Positions 45,938 to 55,111 of a DNA stretch of 64,000 bases are shown here, in pieces. Numbering within the stretch: position 1 is the first letter of the stretch; the number at the start of each line of letters is the position of its first letter. Where the stretch lies: assembly GCF_001761485.1 (NCBI RefSeq), contig NC_090773.1, positions 558,001 through 622,000 on the forward strand, written 5' to 3'. The notes beneath the pieces were generated by a model. It had not been told where the DNA came from. It was given only the letters and a program-made list of their open reading frames with translations, and did no database searches. Made by a program: the position numbers and the translations under genes. This stretch comes from Yarrowia lipolytica (lineage: Eukaryota > Ascomycota > Dipodascomycetes > Dipodascales).

Positions 45938-46368
45938 TCTCTCCAAATACCATACTTCTACTTCAGAACATGACACAAAAGATCGTTCAGACAGACACTG
46001 AAGAAAACTCAAGACAAGTGCAATAACTAGGAAAGCACCATAGAGCCTTCTGGAAAACCCCACAAGTCTCTACAATCCAAACATTGCCCACAGCAATCTA
46101 TACACTTCCCTAGACGGTTTACTAATAGAGTTATTTCACGAAAACACATAAACCTGGGTTTTCTCGATTGAAACAAGCAACAAGAAGTGATAATCTCGCT
46201 TCATATATCCCTGTTAATAATCTCAAACCTCCTTCGCTTTGTCGCATCTCCAGAACACATTTTTGTCCACTCCGCTCACATCAACAAAACCACCTCAATT
46301 AAGCTTCCCTCCATACATCAACCTCCCAAAAATACCACTCCAACATCACCAACACTACTATACACAAA

Positions 46369-47658
46369 ATGGAGGATCTGCCACAGAAACGACGCAGAAA
46401 GACGAAACTCGATGAAGATGACAGTCAAGTGAACATAAAAACCACATATGAAACCGATCCGACTGTGCTCATGCGCCTGAGACCGCCACAGCCGTCGGTA
46501 GCCGATTTCGGACCCATCAAAGAGCCACCAAAACGAACAGGCCCAATCACTGAAGGAGAGCCAATTGCCGCAGTTACAGGTACGGGGACGCCCGTATCGG
46601 GATCCATGACAATGGAGGAGATCCCATTGAACAAACGAGGGTTCCGGTACACGACATGCTTACCCAACACTCAGCTAGATGACATCATGTACTCTGTGGG
46701 CGAATCCAAGCCATATTCCGTGTGTATGAGCGCGTCTGACCGGTCGGGAATGTGTCACGTGGATGAGAACACCGTCACGTGCGACGGTGGATGGAGAAGC
46801 GCGCGTGCCACAGCGTGTTTGAGAGAGGGCAAGTGGTACCATGAAGTCAAGGTCGGAGACAGTGGCCACGTGAGTGAGAATGGCACACCTGTTCCTGCTG
46901 GTCACGTGCGACTGGGATACAGTCGTCGGGAGTCCAACCTCGAGACTCCTGTGGGTTTCGATGGCTATGGATATGGACTCCGGGACGTGAATGGCGACCG
47001 TGTTCATGTGAGTCGAACCAAGTCGTTCATGTCCAGTGGGTTCAAGGCCGGCGACGTCATTGGGCTTCTGTTAAATCTCCCCAACCGTGTAGAGCATGAT
47101 TATACCAAGCTGAAGCGAGATCGATACCCCATCAAGTACAAGAACCAGCTCTTCTTCGAGATGCTTGAGTATATCCCCACGAAACAGATGGAAAACTGGA
47201 TGAACCCCAAGAAGGGCGGTGTTTCTGCCATTGCCACAGCTGGTGGAGCTGATCCTGTGGCCAATCACATTCTGGACGGCCAGTCATCCTGGGAACCAGC
47301 AGTATTGGAGGGATCTAGCATTGAGGTGTACAAGAACGGCGAGTATATGGGCACCATGTTTTCGGAACTGCTTGATTATCGACCTCCTTACTCCAAGTTC
47401 AATGCTTCCTATTATGCAGGAGATGCTGATGACGGTCTGCTGGGCTACTATCCCACAGTCAGTTGTTTCAAGGGAGGCAAGGTGGAATGTGTGTTCGACA
47501 AGAACGAGTTTTCTGCCGTTCACGAAGATGTCAAGAAGGGCTTGGAAACTGGAGAGATCAAGTCTGTTGGCGAGCGGTTCGATGAGATGATCGCGGAGGA
47601 TGTGGTGTACGATATCTTGGACCAGGTGGGATTCGAGTTGCTCACGGGTAAATTGTAG
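46369..47658 (+). CDS. BRE2: Bre2/Ash2-type SPRY subunit of the COMPASS histone methyltransferase
   Basis: An intronless 429-residue nuclear protein. The first 75 residues are charged and disordered, beginning with KRRRKTK. The SPRY domain starts near residue 85 (RGFRYTTCLPN), with GGWRSARATACLREGKWYHEVKV, VRLGYSRRESNLETPVGFDGYGYGLRD and a late SFMSSGFKAGDVIGLLLNLP. The C-terminal part ends in the short VVYDILDQVGFELLTG helix that pairs with a Dpy30/Sdc1 helix in relatives. Bre2 works with Sdc1, Swd1, Swd3 and Set1 to methylate histone H3 lysine 4. It is followed in tandem by YIP1 after 539 bases. Four CACGTG sites fall within 153 bases of the coding region, which is unusual. Confidence 0.9.
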   Translation: MEDLPQKRRRKTKLDEDDSQVNIKTTYETDPTVLMRLRPPQPSVADFGPIKEPPKRTGPITEGEPIAAVTGTGTPVSGSMTMEEIPLNKRGFRYTTCLPNTQLDDIMYSVGESKPYSVCMSASDRSGMCHVDENTVTCDGGWRSARATACLREGKWYHEVKVGDSGHVSENGTPVPAGHVRLGYSRRESNLETPVGFDGYGYGLRDVNGDRVHVSRTKSFMSSGFKAGDVIGLLLNLPNRVEHDYTKLKRDRYPIKYKNQLFFEMLEYIPTKQMENWMNPKKGGVSAIATAGGADPVANHILDGQSSWEPAVLEGSSIEVYKNGEYMGTMFSELLDYRPPYSKFNASYYAGDADDGLLGYYPTVSCFKGGKVECVFDKNEFSAVHEDVKKGLETGEIKSVGERFDEMIAEDVVYDILDQVGFELLTGKL

Positions 47659-47702
47659 CAACTTTCAAGGAGGGTAATATATTGTATTTAGGTATACTGT
47701 AA

Positions 47703-47740
47703 CTACAAGTACAGTATGTACCGTATGTACGTACTTGTAG
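47703..47740. repeat. perfect inverted repeat, 10-bp arms, just after BRE2
   Basis: CTACAAGTAC and GTACTTGTAG flank an 18-base spacer that itself holds two copies of GTATGTAC. It begins 45 bases after the BRE2 stop codon and could fold in the 3' UTR. Confidence 0.8.
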
Positions 47741-48197
47741 ATGCTGTTGGTTAAAGAGCATCTGGTCAGCGAGTCTCGTAAAAAAGGCAACACAGATGTA
47801 GGAACACGAAGAATTGGTCGAAACAACGTGGTAAGTGACAATGGCTCGATCTGTTTACATTTGCTTATGTCATTTTCTTTCATTCTATCGCTAACCTTGG
47901 TTGGTGTCTACAACAATTTGACTTTTCCTTACACGTGATGGGAAGGCTAAGATTAAAACAAGAATGGCGAATCTCTTTGGAGCCAGAGAAGAGAGTAACG
48001 AATCGAACATCAGAAAGGAGACCAAGAATATTGGTTGGTAAGCAACGCTCCATATGCCCTTTCACCTCAACATCCACCTTCTCCTCGATGTTAGCAAAAG
48101 CCCACAGCCCAAAACTCTTTTTTAGGTTTCAAACACGTCTAACGTACTACTTGCTTCAACATCGCCATCTCATTCTTGTCACGTCACGACACACAAC

Positions 48198-48914
48198 ATG
48201 AACTACTACCAAGGAGGGTACAATTCGGGCCAGTTTTACCAGTCGCAATTCGATAGTGGCGCTGACGGCCAGATGGGCGGATCCACGGGCGCTGCCGATG
48301 ACGGATACGGAGGATACGGCGGATCTGCAGGAATGCTATCCACAGGCATTTTGGCAGCTCTGGGCACTTCTGGCTACCCGGGAGAGCCCCCGCTTCTGGA
48401 GGAGCTCGGCGTCAACTTTGGACACATCAAAACCAAGACGTTGACGGTGCTGAACCCGTTCCGGGCGATTAGTAAGCATATTATGGACGACAGTGATCTG
48501 GCCGGCCCCATTCTCTTCTGTCTGCTGTTTGGCACCTTTTTGCTGCTGTCCGGCAAGGTGCATTTCGGTTACATCTACGGTGTGGCCCTGGTCGGATCCG
48601 TGTCTCTGCACTGGATCCTCAAGTTGATGGCCTCCGACGTGTCCATCGACTTCACACGAACAGCCTCGGTGCTGGGCTACTGTCTGTTGCCACTGGTGGT
48701 GATTTCGGGTCTTGGAGTGGTAATGAAGCTGGATGGAACCCTGGGCGCCATTCTGTCTTTGGTTAGTGTCACATGGTGCACGTGGTCCAGTAGTGCAATC
48801 TTCGTGTCTGTTCTGCGGCTCTCGGATATGCGGGCTCTGGTCGCGTACCCACTGGCATTATTTTACGGAGTCTTTTCCATTATGTCTGTTTTCGCAGAGA
48901 CTTCCTCGGCATAG
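48198..48914 (+). CDS. YIP1: Yip1, Golgi Rab-interacting membrane protein
   Basis: A 238-residue, intronless membrane protein. The first 70 residues are rich in Gly, Tyr, Gln and Ser and face the cytosol. The family signature PPLLEELGVNFGHIKTKTLTVLNPF is at about residues 73-97. Five hydrophobic spans follow, from about residue 110 to the end. Yip1 binds Ypt-family Rab GTPases with Yif1 and is needed for COPII vesicle fusion with the Golgi. The ATG is the first in frame and sits right after a leader ending ACACAAC. Confidence 0.95.
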   Translation: MNYYQGGYNSGQFYQSQFDSGADGQMGGSTGAADDGYGGYGGSAGMLSTGILAALGTSGYPGEPPLLEELGVNFGHIKTKTLTVLNPFRAISKHIMDDSDLAGPILFCLLFGTFLLLSGKVHFGYIYGVALVGSVSLHWILKLMASDVSIDFTRTASVLGYCLLPLVVISGLGVVMKLDGTLGAILSLVSVTWCTWSSSAIFVSVLRLSDMRALVAYPLALFYGVFSIMSVFAETSSA

Positions 48915-49754
48915 GAGTGGTCATGGAGAGCGGACGTTGTACAACGTCAACAAAGGTCCATAGAAGGGACTAGAGGAGGATTAAGAATATAGAGAATGGA
49001 TTTCGGTATGTATGTGAAGAACGGTAAGCGACTCTGGAATCTTTCGGTTGCACATGCCAAGGTTCGTCAGACTTCTAGATCAGCAGAAATGTTCACTATA
49101 GCAACTAAGCCATGGCTAGCTTGATGATAGATAGCGCGATGCTACCACCAAAGCGCCATTTAGTTAGTACCATGTGGATCTGAGGGGAAAACTAATGAGA
49201 TGCCAACGTCATCTTGCGGATTTAGCGGAGCTCATGAAAGGTCTGGAGCTATAGAGGTTGCCTGGTACAATAGGGACCCAGCTATTTTTAATTGTGCTAT
49301 GACGGAAACGGATAAGTCCGCGAGGTTTTGAAAGAAAGCGAACAAAGAAGGACAATCTCTTGAACAGTTATGTATCAACATGAACTGATGTTCTCGAAAG
49401 CACAGGCTTCAGCTGCAAGTGGGCTGGAAAGGACAAGACGAGCAGTTTAAGAACACAGAAATAATTTTATAAGTCGGAGTTTGTCACTATGAGTCGCCAA
49501 ATACTGTAGGTCAAGCTCATTTCTCCAGAAAATACAGACAATGTTCCCGTCTTAGTTTATGACTAGCAAATTAGTCCAATACAGGTGTGTATTTCCGGTC
49601 TCAAAGGTAGTCCTCACTACAAGTAGCTGTCCTAGTCCACACATCTTGGATACTCCTAACATTCATTAAATGCCCTTAATTTATGATCGTATTTTCTCCC
49701 AGGTGTTACTTTTCAGGTTTGTAGCTATCATTAATTCATGGCCTCTGTTGCTGT
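48915..49754. other. intergenic, no gene seen
   Basis: No convincing frame on either strand. Spacer between YIP1 and the relics that follow. Confidence 0.55.
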
Positions 49755-49976
49755 TCACCCCTCGATACCCACTTTCCTGAAGTCTTCGAGAAGAGACAAA
49801 ACCAACCGGGAAAAGTGACAAATCCTCAAGAAACCTTTGCGATGAACCACAAACATCTCGTCACGCAACCTTTCAATGTCTGGTCCACAGATGTCATTCG
49901 TGCATCCTTCATTGCTACTCATAGTGTGACCTTCGATTCCGATATCAGCTATTACATTACTCACTGAAAGATCGAG
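49755..49976 (-). pseudogene. coding relic, family unknown
   Basis: About 70 codons of protein-like, hydrophilic sequence (for example DIERLRDEMFVVHRKGFLRI) with no ATG at its start. Not recognised; may belong with the relic at 50.6-51.0 kb, on the same strand. Confidence 0.35.
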
Positions 49977-50199
49977 AAGATTTCAGCTACACGTTCCCAA
50001 GTTAGTACATACCCCAAAAAACAGCACCAATTGAAACTAAACAGATCTTCCTAGCCTGTCACACCATTGGTCCTTTGATTTATACGGTATACATCCAGCT
50101 ATATTACTGTACACAGCAATCAACCCTGACTCGTTAAATTTTTCGCTAGTCACGAGAAATTATCCGCCAGTCTAATAGCTTCAACCACAATTCCTGTCA

Positions 50200-50317
50200 G
50201 TTGCGGCCATATCCTGGTGAAAATACGGCTTCCCGTCCGATCAGCCATAGTCAAGCACCAGAGAGCCTAGTTAGTATTGTAGTGGGAGACCATACGAGAA
50301 TCCTAGGTGCTGCAATT
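50200..50317 (+). rRNA. 5S ribosomal RNA
   Basis: Begins GTTGCGGCCATATC and ends GGTGCTGCAAT, which pair as helix I. The internal CCCGTCCGATCAGCC and TAGTATTGTAGTGGGAGACC blocks match fungal 5S. CTGGTG pairs with CACCAG in helix II. A T run follows as Pol III terminator. No tRNA is fused upstream. Dispersed single 5S genes are typical of Y. lipolytica. Confidence 0.93.
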
Positions 50318-50612
50318 TTTTTCTTTTTGCGACCCGGGCTGTTGGCTGTCTTCTCTCCATGCGGTGTCTCCAACTTATGTTTCTGGTTTTGGCTTAGTCA
50401 CTTTCAATTGTATAAAACATACTGTAGGGTGATATAGGCTCAATGAGACTATAGGTTTAGTTTTGAGACGTTCCTTAGTAATGGAGGACGTAGTTTGAAG
50501 GCGTCAGTATTTCACCTGTCTCCAGTAGTTCTCTCCTCTCGACCATATGACTTCAAGTCTTTTCAAACATGTACGCACACCCAGGACTGAAGACACGCAG
50601 ATGTTGTAGAAC

Positions 50613-50965
50613 TCAGAATACTCGCTTTTGCTCTAACTTTTTGCCACAGCTATCGAAACGGAACCCATCTGTCCCATTACCTGCTTTGAGCGCCTCAATA
50701 ATACTGGAACATTCTCTAATGTTCTTCCATGACTTCAAGAAAATGTAAGGTCTCGTATATGCAAGGCTGACTTCTACAGTGCGAGAAGTGTAGAGGGTAT
50801 GTAGGAGGTTAGTACTCTTGAAAGGTCACTTTTCATGGACTCATTACACAAAAATTCTTCAATCTGCCTGTGGTTCTCAGTATTTGTCGGTTTACTCTCC
50901 ATTCTATCCCTTCTAGAGAATACTCTTCCCTTCGACTTGTTTCTCAAATATGCACCAACATGCAC
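50613..50965 (-). pseudogene. broken coding relic, family unknown
   Basis: Two stop-free stretches in different frames on the minus strand read as protein: the first contains NTENHRQIEEFLCNESMKSDL, shortened here to its start NTENHRQIEEFL, the second ECSSIIEALKAGNGTDGFRF. There appears to be about one break between them and others after. I recognise no family, so origin from a host gene or a mobile element is open. Confidence 0.4.
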
Positions 50966-51045
50966 TTAAATGGCTGGTATGCATATTTAATGCACAGTTT
51001 TGCCACCAGCCCTGTTCTCTGAACTTTAATGACGAGATCCAGAAG

Positions 51046-51053
51046 TATATAAA
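51046..51053 (+). promoter_or_regulatory. TATA box candidate (TATATAAA)
   Basis: A good TATA box, 78 bases before a possible short intron (GTGCGT at 51124, CTAAC plus acceptor at 51173-51183). No coding frame follows directly, so any transcript may be noncoding. Confidence 0.3.
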
Positions 51054-51379
51054 CCCCGTCGGTGTCCCACTTTCTTTCGTCAGAATCAGGCCAGTTCACT
51101 CTGAGTCATTCTGAAGACGGAAGGTGCGTCTTATATAGCCTGCTGAGATGCAGAGCTGACAAGCACACCTGTCTAACAACTAGGAATAGCAATCCGCTTG
51201 AGTTGTTTTGGGAAATGTGGTGAGATTCCAGTTTCCCAATTTTCGGTAAAGAGACTCACGCTATGACGCATTGAAAAACATGTATGAGCCTGAGAGTGCG
51301 ATAGCTTCTGATTGGGCGTTGGAGCTGAGAAATCGGCGAGTTCAATCTTGAGGCGAGTACGACCGCCTGGCCAAGTGTC

Positions 51380-52370
51380 AGTAAGTCCTATGGTTGACCG
51401 CTAGAGAGGAGTCAATAAATCCTTCGGGTTGACTTCCTTGTTCGCACGTCAATAAATCCATACAGGTTGACCGCAATGAGCTGAAAAACTGCCATGAGCA
51501 AAGAGCGAGTTTGGCCGGCTGAAATGCCTGAGCCATCATCTCCGTGCCTTGTGAGAGTTCTTGAAAACCACATGTGCAGCCGCCAGAGCCAAGAGCCTGC
51601 GCCAGAGCCAGAGCGCCAGAGCGCCAGAGCCACCGACTGAGATACTAATGGGTGGAATTCCTTTTGATGAAAATTGATACACACGCATTCACAGGGTGAA
51701 ACTCCTTTATGAAGTCTCATTGGGTGAAATTCCTGTATGAGAGAGAGGCCGCCTAGAAACTGAAGAGCCAAGCTGAAATGCAAGAGCTACCAGTATGCTG
51801 AGGAGCCAGCTGAGACGCTGAGTTGAGACGCCTAGAGCAAAGATCTGCATCGACAGACGCCTGCAAGGACAGAAGAGCCCTACAAGCCCGAGCTGATACG
51901 CCAATACGCCAATGAGTGCGAATGCGAGAGCCGCCGAAGAGCAACAGATGCCTGAGTCAGAGCCATCAAGTCCCTTTGGGCAATAAGTGCCAGAACCAGT
52001 GCTACAGACATGAGCAAAGCGCCAATAAGCCCACAGTGCAATAAGTGCCAAACGCCAGCCATACCAATTCCGCGAGAAAAGCCAATAAGTCCTACCAGGC
52101 AATGAGTGCCAAACGCCGCGAGAGAGCCACTAAGTCCTACAAGGCAATAAGAGCCATTACGCCTGAGCAAGAGCCAGAGAGTCCACAGATGCATCAAGTG
52201 CCAAATGCAAGAGCAGACGAGAGCATGAGCAAGAGCACGAGCCAAAGTCACACACTATTCAAGGAGTAGGCAGTGAACCTCTTAGCCAGAGGACGTAACT
52301 GACCGAACCTGTTTATTTAGTTTTGAGAGGAGTAGGTGAAATTCCGAACCTCTTGGGTGAATAAATCATG
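51380..52370. repeat. T-poor degenerate repeat block
   Basis: The plus strand is built from decayed copies of short words: AATAAGTCCTA/AATAAATCC followed by GGTTGAC (three copies at 51380-51475), GGTGAAATTCC-like (51650, 51694, 51721, 52334), and GCCAATAAGTCC/GCAATAAGTGCC with GAGAGCC (51580-52260). By hand count T makes up 62 of 480 bases (13%) in 51781-52260. Minus-strand frames of about 120-130 codons here are probably a by-product of that skew. Codons at 52075-52170 on the plus strand read KANKSYQAMSAKRRE and ATKSYKAIRA, a repeat at protein level, so a decayed gene with internal repeats is possible. Unknown element. Confidence 0.55.
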
Positions 52371-55034
52371 GACCAGAGAGTTCCGCCCGAATATTTGAGT
52401 CGTAGTGAGTTGAATTGTAGTTAAAGTAGTCCTTCGTATTTTTATTGAATTTTTTATGAGCTTCAATGTTGTAAAACCGTTCTCGGTTATTTAAAATCAT
52501 ATTGCAGTCCTCTTAGGTATGTACTGTAGTGATTACTCTTACACTTACAACATAAACCACCATTTCTACTCAGATTCAGAGTGCTTATAACCATCAGAAT
52601 CCCCTGTAATTTTAGGTAGCAAATGAGAGCAGAGGCAGATTATCACGTTCAGTAGTCTTAGCTACCACGGTTGTGCATTCAATGAAAATGTGGTTGTACC
52701 AATTGGCGTAACTTCAAAGACACATTTATTCGCGTGCCAGCCTATATATACTTGTAGCACATGACAATCCCCTATACATCCACTCTGTACAGTATGTACA
52801 TATGCTACGCCCAGCAACGAGCAAATATCATTATACTGGGTTGCTTCAAAGCCAACTATTGCCGAAGACGACCTGTTAGACCAAGGTTTAGTCCCCCAGG
52901 CTACTAACAGGGTACGAGTACGAGTACATCCCATACTGCACATACTGTACATGAACATGAACATAGAGCCACTCTCTTTTAGTTAATGTCATAGACGCGT
53001 CAATGTCTCTCTATACGGAAGGACCTGTGGCAGTTGCTCAGTTTGTATTTGTACCACCAAACGTGATAGACGTCTCTTTCTCCATATCAGCTTTCCCGTT
53101 TCCGTTCTTCAGAGTTTCTGCTTGTCTCACAGCCTTTCTCCGCAAACGTTGCCCACCATGATACAGGTCACGTTCCACCCCGAGAATAACACGTTGCTAA
53201 TGTCCTTGGTCAGTATCTACTGTACGTCTCCTACACAAACACGTTTGGTGAACATTCACTCGTAAAAAGTCTTTGATCCCAGTCCACTTTCGGCGTAAGC
53301 GAGACCCAACTTGCATTGGCGAGAAACGCGACTCCATTGTTTGGCGTCGAGGTGCACGCCGCCAAGCTGTCAAATGAAGTCATCGAAGATGCATGAACCA
53401 GGCGACACACGTACACAAACACGAGTCCGGAGCCAACAAGGTCTCATACGCGTCCTGCGACAAATGCAACGCCCATCACCCGCGCTGTTTCCTTTTTCCG
53501 TCGCTCTCTACCAGGCTCTTTGTCTGTTTGAGTCTTGTAACCGTGTTGCATGCAGTTCTTGAACGCGACCCCCGAACGGCACGTGCCAATGGTGGTCCGC
53601 AGACCTCTAGTGTAGAAAATCAAGCTAGTTTAGTCTACCGGATGTACACAAACAAACCCGATGACCCTTCGGGTATTTGTACGGTGTAATCGTACTCATA
53701 ATCGTGCTTGTATCCACCTGTTTACCATGCACAGCCTCTCGATTCTCACTTTATCCCTGCTTAGAATTCAGGTACAAGATTTGAAACATCGAAGAGTGTT
53801 CGTGTTCGTGTCCATACGGAAGATTCAATCTAGCCGTCTCGAGTTTGAGCCTGAGTCCGAGCTCTAGTCACGAATTGCGAGCAAGTTCAAGTAGCTCTTC
53901 TAGTCTTCGGCACTAAAACCGACTACTATCATCGTACATGAAGCGACGGAATGTGGACCAAAGTACGTACGCAGATGTCTGACAGCACAAGTGTTGTACA
54001 TCTTGTACCCCTGCCCCTATCTTTGGCCGAAACCCGCCTTTTGAAATGCAAACGCTCAATCTCCGCTCGTTATACCCAGCTCATCTGTCGGCCTCCTTGT
54101 CGGACGGAGGAGCGAGTCGAACCGAATGCCGGTCAAAGTTTAGAGCCCGGTTATGTTTTGCCTCATTGGGTTTAAACACCGCAAAACAGGGTTGTACAAG
54201 GTGCAAAACTGCGCCTCAGGGGAAGGGGGAGATGGGGGGGGATGGAACGAGAAAAAAACCGAGCCAAAAGAGGCAAGGTGATGGGTTGGCGGTCCATGGG
54301 TGAAATGATGCCATTTAATCGGCGCAATGGCTTATTTGGACGGTATTTCACCCCCATGGCGTCCCCTCAGTCAACACTCCCTACACGGCTATATAAGCAT
54401 ATTATTAGGCATAAGATAGAGTGTGGTACGACTTCTCTTTTCTCGTTGTTGGGAGTAGTAAGTATTTCTGAGAACCTCAAGTAACTTTAACACTGCAAGG
54501 GTGTTTGAGGGGCAAGGGGTAACTCGAGGATGAGGCGGATTATTGGGGTTTTAAGACATGCTCTGAGATCCTATGAACGGTATCATGGTACCAAGGCATA
54601 TTCTGTGCCCATTTCACACCCAGAGCCATCCCCACACTCCTCATCTCTTCAAACTAAATATAGAACATACGCGACTCCACGTCCACGACTTGTGCTTGAA
54701 CTGTAAATCTGAGTTTGTACTTAGAGTTTGGACAACTGGGAGGAGCGAGGCTGTGGTGATGATATTTTACTAGTCAATATAGGGCGTGGTGTTATTGATC
54801 AAGGAGAAAAGTAAACAAATCCGCGATTGGCCGACAACCACATGACTTCAAGAGACCCCAAATACACACGCACCGTCCTCAATCAAGCCCTCTGCCATCC
54901 GCGTAGGACCTCCTTTGCAGAATCCCTCCGCCTCCCTGCCTCTAAACTTAGATTAAATCGGAATGTTGGTGTCTTGGCAAAACAAGTGTGTTGCACGGAG
55001 AGCTCCTACCAACCGCACCATGTACATGTGCATG
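52371..55034. other. intergenic, no gene seen
   Basis: About 2.7 kb between the repeat block and the GH72 promoter. Short frames at 53.3-53.7 and 54.0-54.5 kb lack coding character. Words such as GTACAGTATGTAC (52788) occur. Confidence 0.5.
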
Positions 55035-55046
55035 TATAAATATATA
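55035..55046 (+). promoter_or_regulatory. TATA box of the GH72 gene
   Basis: TATAAATATATA lies 66 bases before the start codon and fits a strongly expressed wall-enzyme gene. Confidence 0.6.
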
Positions 55047-55111
55047 GTGGGCGCCAGCTGCTGCTCTCTTTTTCTCTCTTTCTTCCAAAGTAACGCTTCA
55101 ACGCTCCGACT

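Larger units (their letters stand above)
38100..46368. other. 8 kb stretch without a supported gene
   Basis: No frame has coding character. Candidate TATA-like sites (about 43763 and 44187) lack genes after them. Contains a minisatellite near 39710, hairpins at 41456-41490 and 45915-45937, and three CACGTG boxes at 44000-44057. A 71-codon minus frame at 38520-38735 starts with ATG and is hydrophilic but unsupported. Upstream regions of fungal morphology regulators are often long, so part of this may control the HSF-domain gene. Confidence 0.5.

Noticed and set aside
51412-52251. Three minus-strand frames of 123-131 codons, rich in Leu, Ala and Trp
   Set aside because: They follow from the shortage of T on the plus strand, which removes stop codons on the other strand, rather than from a gene.
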